Positions 1 through 7,588 of a stretch of DNA of 13,288 bases are shown here, piece by piece (position 1 is the first letter of the stretch; the number at the start of each line of letters is the position of its first letter). This DNA comes from Actinomycetes bacterium (GTDB lineage: Bacteria; Actinomycetota; Actinomycetes; Actinomycetales; Cellulomonadaceae). The stretch spans positions 1-13,288 of the forward strand of contig JAEWYD010000069.1 of the NCBI GenBank assembly GCA_023462275.1, in the 5' to 3' direction. Under the pieces are notes generated by a model. The model was given only the letters and a program-made list of their open reading frames with translations. It searched no databases and was not told the DNA's origin. The translations under genes were made by a program, and so were the position numbers.

Positions 1-47
1 ACACGCCAGCGTGTCGCGACGGGTTCGCTCCACTTTGCGGGACGTGT

Positions 48-81
48 GGGTGGGTGGTGGGGTCGGGGACGGGAGGAGGGG
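48..81 (+). other. G-quadruplex-type G-tract abutting the sdhB stop; C-rich sdh 3' end
   Basis: The plus strand carries six runs of three or four G (48-50, 52-54, 59-62, 65-68, 71-73, 78-81) separated by 1-4 bases, which satisfies the usual four-run quadruplex pattern. The tract ends at the base next to the sdhB stop codon. In the minus-strand sdh transcript the same bases are C-rich and poor in G, which resembles a Rho loading region. No stem followed by a U-run is visible between the sdhB stop and the window edge. A small palindrome (ACACGC-CA-GCGTGT) lies at 1-14 and could belong to a terminator cut by the edge. The pattern is seen directly; a role in ending sdh transcription is inferred. 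Confidence 0.5.
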
Positions 82-899
82 TCAGAAGGCGCGCGTGATC
101 AGGGCGCGCTTGACCTCCTGGATCGCCTTCGTCACCTCGATGCCGCGGGGGCACGCGTCGGTGCAGTTGAAGATCGTCCGGCAGCGCCAGACGCCCTCCT
201 TGTCGTTGAGGATCTCCAGGCGCTGCGCGCCGCCCTCGTCGCGGCTGTCGAAGATGAACCGGTGCGCGTTGACGATGGCCGCCGGCCCGAAGTACTGGCC
301 GTCGTTCCAGAACACCGGGCACGACGACGTGCACGCGGCGCACAGGATGCACTTCGTGGTGTCGTCGAACCGGGCGCGGTCCTCCGGGGACTGGCGCCGC
401 TCGGTCGTCGGGGCGTTGGGGCCCGTGATGAGGAAGGGCATCACCTCCCGGTAGGAGGCGAAGAACGGCTCCATGTCCACGACCAGGTCCTTGATCACCG
501 GCAGGCCCTTGATGGGCTCGATGGTGATCGGCTTGGCCGGGTCGAGGTCCTTGAGGAGCACCTTGCACGCCAGCCGGTTGCGGCCGTTGATCCGCATCGC
601 GTCGGAGCCGCAGATGCCGTGCGCGCAGGAGCGCCGGAAGGTCAGCGACCCGTCGACCTCCCACTTCACCGTGTGCAGCGCGTCGAGGACCCGGTCCGTG
701 CGGTTGGCACGGACGGTGAACTCCTCCCAGTACGCGCCGGCGTCGGACTCGGGGTTGAACCGCCGCACCCGCAGGGTCACGTCGAAGGCACCGACGCCCC
801 CCGGCGCACCACCCGCGGTGGCGGACTGCGGCTCGCGCGGCGCGGCGCCCCCGGGCGTGCCCTCGGCGGACGCCTTCTCCGGCTCGATCTCGTTCGCCA

Positions 900-900
<1 letters not shown>
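82..900 (-). CDS. sdhB: Succinate dehydrogenase iron-sulfur subunit SdhB
   Basis: This 272-residue protein is the electron-carrying subunit of respiratory complex II, passing electrons from the SdhA flavin to the membrane quinone site. The N-terminal ferredoxin-like domain has the [2Fe-2S] ligands C92, C97, D100 and C112 (CAHGICGSDA...LAC). The Asp at the third position is normal for bacterial SdhB. The C-terminal domain has C184, C187, C190 and C250 for [4Fe-4S], and C194, C240 and C246 for [3Fe-4S] (CILCAACTSSCP; CRTIFNCTDACP). All cluster ligands are present. The ATG overlaps the sdhA stop as TGATG. The Shine-Dalgarno match is poor, so translation is probably coupled to sdhA. About 36 residues rich in Ala, Gly, Pro and Glu precede the ferredoxin domain, an unusual hydrophilic extension. 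It is the last gene of the operon. Confidence 0.97.
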
Positions 901-2681
<1,781 letters not shown>

Positions 2682-2730
2682 CTGGGGTGTCAGTCCTTCG
2701 TCGTGGATGGGCCGGGTGAGGTGGAGGTGC

Positions 2731-2761
2731 GCGGAGCGACGACGCGCCCGGGTCGCCCCGC
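2731..2761 (-). other. Intercistronic hairpin between sdhD and sdhA
   Basis: Read on the minus strand, the arms at 2761-2752 (GCGGGGCGAC) and 2740-2731 (GTCGCTCCGC) form a 10-base-pair stem with one G-U pair and an 11-base loop. The stem begins two bases after the sdhD stop codon. No U-run follows, so it is not a standard intrinsic terminator of the whole operon. In position it suits an RNA processing or 3'-end stabilising element, or a partial terminator, between the membrane-anchor genes and the catalytic genes. Pairing is seen directly; function is inferred. The rest of the 82-base gap shows only the sdhA ribosome-binding site. Confidence 0.45.
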
Positions 2762-2763
2762 CG

Positions 2764-3219
2764 TCAGGCGGTGCAGAACGAGGGCAGCAGGTTCGCCGGC
2801 GCGTCCGTCGGGCACGGGTCGAACGTGAAGATCACGAGGGTGCCGAGCACGACGACGACCGTGAACGCCAGGTAGAGCACCGCCTTCAGCACGACGCGCG
2901 TGCCGGTGCGCTCGGTGTAGTCGTTCACGATGGTCCGCATGCCGTTGGTGCCGTGGATCATCGCGAGCCACAGCATGAGGAGGTCCCAGACCTGCCACAG
3001 CGGCGACGCCCACTTGCCGGCGACGAACCCGAAGTCGATGGCGCTGATGCCGTCGCCCTGGACGAGGTTCATGAACAGGTGGCCGAAGATCAGCACGACG
3101 AGCAGGACGCCGGAGGCCCGCATGAAGACCCAGCCATACAGCTCGTAGTTGGTGCGGCCGCTGGCGCGCGGGCTGCGGCGGTGCGGGCTGCGCGGGGGAG
3201 CGATGGTCGACGCCGTCAT
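2764..3219 (-). CDS. sdhD: Succinate dehydrogenase membrane anchor SdhD
   Basis: This 151-residue second membrane anchor of complex II helps form the quinone and haem sites. It has three hydrophobic segments at about residues 31-54, 74-96 and 110-132. Conserved-looking blocks are RTNYELYGWVFMRASG before and in helix 1, FGFVAGKWASPLWQVWDLLMLWLA, and HGTNGMRT (H89, a candidate haem ligand) in helix 2. The pattern matches my memory of mycobacterial Sdh2-type SdhD. The start is the ATG that overlaps the sdhC stop (TGATG), with GGGGGG at 3225-3230 five bases upstream. An in-frame ATG at 3300 would lie inside sdhC and add an Arg-rich stretch, so it was not used. The C-terminal tail has two Cys (DPCP, SFCTA) of unknown role. 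Confidence 0.93.
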   Translation of the reverse strand: MTASTIAPPRSPHRRSPRASGRTNYELYGWVFMRASGVLLVVLIFGHLFMNLVQGDGISAIDFGFVAGKWASPLWQVWDLLMLWLAMIHGTNGMRTIVNDYTERTGTRVVLKAVLYLAFTVVVVLGTLVIFTFDPCPTDAPANLLPSFCTA

Positions 3220-3599
3220 CAGTTCCCCCCGAAGACGTGGCCGAGGTGGCGCGGCAGGAAGCCCGCCATGGTGACGACGAACAGGCCGACGACGACCCAC
3301 AGCATCACGCGCTGGTACCGGGTGCCCTTGGACCAGAAGTCGACGAGCATGATCCGGATGCCGTTGAAGGCGTGGAAGGTGATCGCCGCGACCAGGCCGG
3401 CCTCACCGAGGCCCATGATCGGGTTCTTGTACGTGCCGATGACGGCGTTGTACGCCTCGGGCGACACGCGCACGAGCGACGTGTCGAGCACGTGGACCAG
3501 CAGGAAGAAGAAGATGAGGAAGCCGGTCACCCGGTGGGCGACCCACGACCACATCCCCTCCCGTCCCCGGTAGAGGGTGCCGGCGGGTGCCTCGGGCAC
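3219..3599 (-). CDS. sdhC: Succinate dehydrogenase cytochrome b556 subunit SdhC
   Basis: This 126-residue membrane anchor is the first gene of the sdh operon. It has three transmembrane helices at about residues 21-42, 64-88 and 97-116. The SdhC signature HRVTG is at 22-26. FHAFNGIRIMLVDF in helix 2 places H76 where the haem-ligating His of E. coli SdhC lies. The residue aligned with the ubiquinone-site Ser of E. coli SdhC (SILHR) is Trp19, compatible with a menaquinone-type enzyme; this is inference. The start is GTG at 3599, chosen because GGAGG at 3606-3610 stands six bases upstream. Its stop overlaps the sdhD ATG by one base. It is divergent from manC with 117 bases between the two starts. 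Confidence 0.94.
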   Translation of the reverse strand: MPEAPAGTLYRGREGMWSWVAHRVTGFLIFFFLLVHVLDTSLVRVSPEAYNAVIGTYKNPIMGLGEAGLVAAITFHAFNGIRIMLVDFWSKGTRYQRVMLWVVVGLFVVTMAGFLPRHLGHVFGGN

Positions 3600-3617
3600 G
3601 GGCGACCTCCGTTTCCG

Positions 3618-3640
3618 AGGCGGGCGACCGTCGCCCGCCT
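3618..3640 (-). promoter_or_regulatory. Perfect inverted repeat upstream of sdhC
   Basis: Two perfect 10-base arms (AGGCGGGCGA at 3618-3627 and TCGCCCGCCT at 3631-3640) enclose a 3-base loop. The repeat ends 7 bases before the sdhC ribosome-binding site at 3606-3610. If sdh transcription starts upstream, this is a stable leader hairpin. Alternatively it is a protein operator between the divergent sdhC and manC promoters. A TACAGT hexamer on the minus strand at 3658-3653 could be the sdh -10 box, but I see no -35 at proper spacing. Pairing is seen; role is inferred. Confidence 0.45.
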
Positions 3641-3703
3641 GTCGATGAGCAGACTGTAGTTCGTGCGGTCAACTGGTGCGCCGAGGGCCCACCGGGTGCC
3701 CAC

Positions 3704-3716
3704 TAGCCTGGCGGGC
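3704..3716 (+). promoter_or_regulatory. Probable leaderless promoter of manC (TAGCCT -10 box)
   Basis: TAGCCT at 3704-3709 fits the actinobacterial TANNNT -10 pattern and is followed by exactly seven bases before the manC ATG. Transcription from it would begin at or next to the A of the start codon. No Shine-Dalgarno sequence lies before the ATG, consistent with leaderless translation. No convincing -35 is visible. Confidence 0.55.
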
Positions 3717-4856
3717 ATGTCCGACGACGACGTTGCGGCCGGCGCGCCCGGCCCCATCCCCGGCTTCCACGCCGTGGTCCCGGCGGGCGGGGCGGGCACG
3801 CGCCTGTGGCCGCTCTCGCGGGCCGGCCACCCGAAGTTCCTGCTGGACCTGACGGGCTCGGGTCGCACGCTGCTGCAGGCGACGGTCGACCGGCTGGTGC
3901 CGCTCACCGGCCCGGACGGCGTCGTCGTGGTCACCGGCACACGGCACGCCGCCGAGGTGGCCCGGCAGGTCCCAGGTCTGGCGGCCGACGGCGCGCGCGG
4001 CCGGCTCCTCGTCGAGCCCTCGCCGCGCGACTCGATGGCGGCGATCGGGCTCGCCGCGGCCGTGCTGCTCGAGCGGCACGGCGACGACGTCGTGCTCGGC
4101 TCGTTCGCGGCGGACCACGTCATCGACGGCGCCGCCGCGTTCGCCCGCTCCGTGCGGGAGGCGGTGGCGGCCGCGCGCGCCGGCTACGTCGCGACCATCG
4201 GCATCGCGGCCACGGAACCGTCGACGGCGTTCGGCTACATCGAGGCCGGCGAGCCGCTGGGGGTCGACGGCGCCCCGAGCGCGCACCACGCCGCCGGGTT
4301 CACGGAGAAGCCGGACGCGACGACGGCGGCCGCGTACCTGGCCACGGGCCGGTTCCGCTGGAACGCCGGCATGTTCGTCGTGCGCGCGGCAGTGCTCCTG
4401 GACCACCTGGCCGAGCAGCTGCCCCCGCTGGCGGCCGGCCTGCGCGAGATCGGCCGCGCCTGGGACACCGGGGCGCGCGAGGAGGTCCTCGGGCGGGTCT
4501 GGCCGGGGCTGACGAAGATCGCGATCGACCACGCGATCGCCGAGCCGGTGGCAGCCGCCGGCGGCGTGGCCACGGTGCCGGGCGACTTCGGCTGGGACGA
4601 CGTCGGGGACTTCGCCTCGCTGGCGGCGCTGCTCCCGACGGCGACGCTCGGGGACGCATCGGGCGTGCTGCGGGTCGACGCGCCGGACGCGTTCGTGGTG
4701 CCCGCCGCCGGCCGGACGGTCGCGGTCGTGGGCCTGCCCGACGCGGTGGTGGTCGACACGCCGGACGCGCTGCTGGTCACCACGCGCGCGCACGCGCAGC
4801 GGGTGAAGGACGCGGTCGACGGCTGGCGGGCGGCGGGCCGCGACGACCTGCTCTGA
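3717..4856 (+). CDS. manC: Mannose-1-phosphate guanylyltransferase (GDP-mannose pyrophosphorylase)
   Basis: This 379-residue cytoplasmic enzyme makes GDP-mannose from mannose-1-phosphate and GTP, the donor for mannosylated glycolipids, glycoproteins and polysaccharides. The nucleotidyltransferase loop VVPAGGAGTRLWPLSR is at residues 20-35, followed by PKFLLDL. Further family blocks are EPSPRDSMAAIGLA (100-113), FAADHVI (130-136), FTEKPD (195-200), WNAGMF (215-220) and GDFGWDDVGDFASL (289-302). The usual RNT(A/S)PA motif reads RDSMAA here. There is no C-terminal cupin isomerase domain, so it is the single-function form. The ATG at 3717 is used rather than an in-frame ATG at 3663, because the -10 box lies between them. 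It is divergent from sdhC. Sugar-nucleotide specificity rests on family resemblance. Confidence 0.9.
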   Translation: MSDDDVAAGAPGPIPGFHAVVPAGGAGTRLWPLSRAGHPKFLLDLTGSGRTLLQATVDRLVPLTGPDGVVVVTGTRHAAEVARQVPGLAADGARGRLLVEPSPRDSMAAIGLAAAVLLERHGDDVVLGSFAADHVIDGAAAFARSVREAVAAARAGYVATIGIAATEPSTAFGYIEAGEPLGVDGAPSAHHAAGFTEKPDATTAAAYLATGRFRWNAGMFVVRAAVLLDHLAEQLPPLAAGLREIGRAWDTGAREEVLGRVWPGLTKIAIDHAIAEPVAAAGGVATVPGDFGWDDVGDFASLAALLPTATLGDASGVLRVDAPDAFVVPAAGRTVAVVGLPDAVVVDTPDALLVTTRAHAQRVKDAVDGWRAAGRDDLL

Positions 4857-4897
4857 CACGTCCCGGACGCCGACGGACCCGCGGGCCCGCGCGGAGA

Positions 4898-4909
4898 TAA
4901 CCTCGGGAC
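4898..4909 (+). promoter_or_regulatory. Probable leaderless promoter of the M20 amidohydrolase (TAACCT -10 box)
   Basis: TAACCT at 4898-4903, preceded by GA, is separated by six bases from the GTG start at 4910, so the transcript should begin at or one base before the start codon. No Shine-Dalgarno sequence is present. A perfect 10-base palindrome, GCGGGCCCGC (4881-4890), lies in the -35/-10 spacer region and might bind a regulator, though GC-rich palindromes of this size are not rare here. This box suggests the gene is transcribed separately from manC despite a gap of only 53 bases. Confidence 0.55.
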
Positions 4910-6145
4910 GTGGCTGAGCCGGCGGGGAGCGCGATCGCGGACCGCGTCCGCGCGCGCGTCGACGCCCTGCTCGACGAGCTGGTCGCCGTCCGGCGCGACC
5001 TGCACGCCCACCCCGAGGTGTCGAACACCGAGCGCCGGACCACCCAGCTCATCGCGGACCGGCTGACCGCCGCCGGCCTGGCGCCCCGGCTCCTGCCCGG
5101 CACGGGCCTGGTCTGCGACCTCGGCCCTGGCACGGTGGCGAGCGGGCGTCCGCGCATCGCGCTGCGGGCGGACCTGGACGCCCTGCCGGTGGCCGACACG
5201 TGCGGCGAGCCGTGGGAGTCCACCGCGCCCGGCGTCGCGCACGCCTGCGGCCACGACGTGCACACGACGGCGCTGCTCGGCGCCGGCCTGGTGCTGGCCG
5301 AGCTGACGGACGCGCTGCGGACCGGCGTCCGGCTGATCTTCCAGGCGGCGGAGGAGGTCCAGCCCGGCGGCGCCGAGGCGGCCGTGGCGGCCGGGGCCAT
5401 GGAGGGCGTGGCGCAGGTGTTCGCGCTGCACTGCGACCCGCGGGTGGACGTCGGAACCATCGGCTCGCGCAGCGGCCCCATCACCTCGGCGTCCGACCCG
5501 GTGACGATCACGGTGACGTCCGACGGCGGGCACACGTCGCGTCCGCACCTGACCGGCGACGTCGTCTTCGTGCTCGGCCAGCTGGTGACCCAGGTGCCGG
5601 CGGTGCTGGGCCGGCGGTTGGACCCGCGGTCCGGCGTCAACCTCACGTGGGGCAGCGTGCACGCGGGCTCGGCGGGGAACGCGATCCCGAGCACCGGGAC
5701 GCTGCGCGGCACGCTGCGCTGCCTCGACGCGCGCGCGTGGGACGAGGCGGGCGCGGTGCTGCGGGAGGCGGTCGAGGCGGTGACCGCGCCCTACGGGGTC
5801 GAGGTCGAGGTGCAGCACGTGCGCGGCGTCCCGCCGGTGGAGAACGACCCCGCGGCGACGCGGCTCCTCGAGGCGGCGGCCCGGGACGTCCTGGGCCCGG
5901 ACGCCGTCGTGCCGACGGAGCAGTCGCTCGGTGGCGAGGACTTCGCCTGGCTGCTCACCCGCGCACCCGGCGCGATGGCGCGGCTGGGGACCCGAACGCC
6001 CGGCGGCCGGTCCTACGACCTGCACCGCGGGGACCTCGTCATCGACGAGCGGGCGATCGCGGTCGGCGCCCGGGTGCTCGCGCGGGTCGCGCTCCTGGCG
6101 GGTGCCCAGTCGGCGCCCGCGGGCGGTCCCGCCCCGCACGCCTGA
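4910..6145 (+). CDS. M20 family metallo-amidohydrolase (M20D-like, substrate unknown)
   Basis: This 411-residue protein belongs to the zinc peptidase family M20, in the amidohydrolase branch that includes hippurate, indole-acetyl-amino-acid and aminobenzoyl-glutamate hydrolases. These enzymes cleave amide bonds of N-acyl amino acids. Family motifs are RRDLHAHPE (28-36), RADLDALPV (86-94), HACGHDVHT (111-119), FQAAEE (144-149), ALHCDP (172-177) and YDLHRGD (369-375). Likely metal ligands are C113, H115, E149, H174 and H372. The dimerisation/lid domain is at about 190-300 and includes GGHTSRPH (H208). All catalytic positions look intact. No signal peptide, so probably cytoplasmic. The GTG start follows a -10 box by six bases. 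The substrate cannot be read from the sequence. A 13-base tandem repeat covers the stop codon. Confidence 0.88.
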   Translation: MAEPAGSAIADRVRARVDALLDELVAVRRDLHAHPEVSNTERRTTQLIADRLTAAGLAPRLLPGTGLVCDLGPGTVASGRPRIALRADLDALPVADTCGEPWESTAPGVAHACGHDVHTTALLGAGLVLAELTDALRTGVRLIFQAAEEVQPGGAEAAVAAGAMEGVAQVFALHCDPRVDVGTIGSRSGPITSASDPVTITVTSDGGHTSRPHLTGDVVFVLGQLVTQVPAVLGRRLDPRSGVNLTWGSVHAGSAGNAIPSTGTLRGTLRCLDARAWDEAGAVLREAVEAVTAPYGVEVEVQHVRGVPPVENDPAATRLLEAAARDVLGPDAVVPTEQSLGGEDFAWLLTRAPGAMARLGTRTPGGRSYDLHRGDLVIDERAIAVGARVLARVALLAGAQSAPAGGPAPHA

Positions 6146-6166
6146 CGCGCACGCCTGACGCGCACG
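6136..6166 (+). repeat. 13-base tandem repeat (2.4 copies) over the amidohydrolase stop codon
   Basis: The unit GCACGCCTGACGC occurs at 6136-6148 and 6149-6161, with a five-base partial third copy at 6162-6166. The first copy contains the TGA stop of the amidohydrolase gene. The second unit also contributes to a weak stem, CTGAC at 6155-6159 with GTCAG at 6167-6171 and a 7-base loop. This looks like a recent slippage duplication; any terminator function is doubtful. Confidence 0.6.
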
Positions 6167-6246
6167 GTCAGCGCCGGGTCAAGAGGTCCTCACGGCGGGC
6201 TCTGCAACGACGGCCTGCAACATTCCGAATACGTAACGAGGCCCCG

Positions 6247-6277
6247 GACGGCGTACCCGGCGGTAACGTCCGCCGTC
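6247..6277. promoter_or_regulatory. Interrupted inverted repeat upstream of the nucleoside transport operon
   Basis: GACGGCG (6247-6253) pairs with CGCCGTC (6271-6277), and inside it TACC (6254-6257) pairs with GGTA (6262-6265) across CGGC. The right arm has a 5-base insertion (6266-6270). The repeat lies ten bases upstream of a TAGTGT hexamer (6288-6293) that could be a -10 box, so it covers the expected -35 region. The sequence GTAACG also occurs twice, at 6233-6238 and 6263-6268, 30 bases apart. A repressor or activator site is a reasonable guess. Nothing identifies the regulator. Confidence 0.35.
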
Positions 6278-6287
6278 GACCCACGAC

Positions 6288-6293
6288 TAGTGT
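6288..6293 (+). promoter_or_regulatory. Candidate -10 box for the nucleoside transport operon
   Basis: TAGTGT fits TANNNT and would give a leader of about 85 bases before the GTG at 6386. There is no good -35 hexamer 16-18 bases upstream; that region reads close to TAACGT. The leader contains a small stem TCGTC-AGC-GACGA (6326-6338) and the palindrome GTCCGGAC (6343-6350), both weak. I saw no known purine riboswitch or similar structure. The remainder of 6146-6385 holds no gene I can support. Confidence 0.3.
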
Positions 6294-6385
6294 GCGGCGT
6301 AAGCAGCCGACCAGGCGCTGGAGATTCGTCAGCGACGACGACGTCCGGACCGGGCGGCACAGGCGTGGCGACAAGGAGTGTCGAC

Positions 6386-7498
6386 GTGAAGAGAGTGACG
6401 CGAGCCGCGGTGCTGGCCACCGCAACGGCTCTGGTGCTGGCGGCGTGTGGCAACGCGCCCGACGAGAAGCCCGAGGCCTCCTCGAGCGCCGGTGGCACGG
6501 AGACCACCGCCGAGTCGATCGACTACAAGGCGTGCATCGTCTCGGACCAGGGTGGCTTCGACGACAAGAGCTTCAACCAGCTCAGCTACGAGGGCACGAA
6601 GAAGGCGGTCGAGGAGCTCGGCGGCGAGTTCGCCGAGGCCCAGTCGGACTCCGAGACCGACTACGCGCCGAACATCGACTCCATGGTCTCCGAGGGCTGC
6701 AACACCATCGTGACCGTCGGCTTCAACCTGTCGGCCGCGACCGTCGAGGCCGCCAAGGCCAACCCGGACACCGAGTTCGTCCTCATCGACGACGCCGCGG
6801 ACAACGACTTCAACGGTGAGAAGGACGCGGAGAACATCAAGCCGCTCCTCTACAACACCGCGCAGGCCGCGTTCCTCGCCGGCTACCTGTCCGCCGGCTA
6901 CTCGCAGACCGGCAAGGTCGGCACCTTCGGCGGCATGTCCTTCCCGACCGTCACCATCTTCATGGACGGCTTCAAGCAGGGCGTGGACTACTACAACCAG
7001 GCCAAGGGCAAGAGCGTCCAGGTCATCGGCTGGACCGGCTCCGACGAGGGCTCGTCCTTCACCGGCGGCTTCGAGGCCAACGACCAGGCCAAGAACGTCG
7101 CGGCCGGCATCATCGACCAGGGTGTCGACGTCCTGCTCCCCGTCGGCGGCCCGATCTACCAGTCCGCCATGGACGCCATCGCCGACTCCGGCCGTGACAT
7201 CGCGCTCGTCGGCGTGGACGCCGACTTCTTCGAGACGGACCCGAGCACCAAGGACATGGTCCTGACCTCGATCCTGAAGAAGATGGACGTCTCCGCCTAC
7301 GACGCCGTCAAGGCCGCGGGCGAGGGCAACATCGACTACGAGGCCTACGTGGGCACGCTCGAGAACGGCGGCGTGGGCCTGGCCCCGCTGCACAACTTCG
7401 AGAGCAAGGTGGACCCGGCCCTGTGGCAGGAGGTCCAGGACCTGCAGGAGAAGGTCATCAGCGGTGAGGTGCCGGTCACCTCGTACCTGACCAAGTGA
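6386..7498 (+). CDS. BMP-family nucleoside-binding lipoprotein of an ABC transporter
   Basis: This 370-residue substrate-binding protein is expected to be anchored to the outer face of the membrane. The signal peptide has a basic start (VKRVTR), a hydrophobic core, and the lipobox LAAC with Cys21 as lipidation site. A Ser/Thr/Glu-rich linker follows to about residue 45. The BMP (PF02608-type) domain shows SDQGGFDDKSFNQ (53-65), VGFN (111-114), FVLIDD (131-136), YNTAQAAFLAGYLSA (156-170), KVGTFGG (177-183), MDGFKQGV (193-200) and LVGVDAD (274-280). Members bind purine or pyrimidine nucleosides; the cdd and deoA genes downstream support nucleosides. C50 and C105 could form a disulfide. The GTG start has AAGGAG at 6373-6378, seven bases upstream. 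A 17-base-pair hairpin follows the stop. Confidence 0.93.
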   Translation: MKRVTRAAVLATATALVLAACGNAPDEKPEASSSAGGTETTAESIDYKACIVSDQGGFDDKSFNQLSYEGTKKAVEELGGEFAEAQSDSETDYAPNIDSMVSEGCNTIVTVGFNLSAATVEAAKANPDTEFVLIDDAADNDFNGEKDAENIKPLLYNTAQAAFLAGYLSAGYSQTGKVGTFGGMSFPTVTIFMDGFKQGVDYYNQAKGKSVQVIGWTGSDEGSSFTGGFEANDQAKNVAAGIIDQGVDVLLPVGGPIYQSAMDAIADSGRDIALVGVDADFFETDPSTKDMVLTSILKKMDVSAYDAVKAAGEGNIDYEAYVGTLENGGVGLAPLHNFESKVDPALWQEVQDLQEKVISGEVPVTSYLTK

Positions 7499-7504
7499 CG
7501 ACGA

Positions 7505-7542
7505 CGCTCCCCGGGGCGGCCCACCGGCCGCCCCGGGGAGCG
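7505..7542 (+). terminator. Strong hairpin after the lipoprotein gene (attenuator or RNA-stabilising stem)
   Basis: A perfect 17-base-pair stem (arms 7505-7521 and 7526-7542) with a CACC loop starts seven bases after the lipoprotein stop. The arms are almost pure G/C and no U-run follows, so it is not a classic complete terminator. In binding-protein transporter operons such a stem usually lets some transcripts end, or protects the upstream mRNA from 3' exonucleases, giving an excess of binding protein over the ATPase and permeases. An eight-C run at 7564-7571 lies between the stem and the ATPase ribosome-binding site. The structure is seen; its effect is inferred. Confidence 0.75.
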
Positions 7543-7588
7543 CGCCGTGCACCCTGCCCCTGACCCCCCCCGGCGCAAGGATCGTGCG

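Noticed and set aside
1..20. Palindromes ACACGCCAGCGTGT (1-14) and GTCGCGAC (13-20) as the sdh terminator
   Set aside because: Short stems with no U-run in the sdh direction, and the window edge cuts the context, so no call is made.
3653..3672. sdh promoter formed by TTGACC (minus, 3672-3667) and TACAGT (minus, 3658-3653)
   Set aside because: The two hexamers are only 8 bases apart, too close for a sigma-70 type promoter. TACAGT alone is kept only as a weak candidate.
4235..6139. Antisense open frame opposite manC and the amidohydrolase
   Set aside because: Both sense genes have complete family motifs; the antisense product does not resemble anything.
7564..7571. Run of eight C as a sign of sequencing error or frameshift
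   Set aside because: It lies between genes, before the ATPase ribosome-binding site, and both flanking genes read through normally.
7547..7588. Upstream ATG extending the ATPase by 14 residues
   Set aside because: The added residues do not match the family N-terminus, and AAGGA is correctly spaced before the ATG at 7589.
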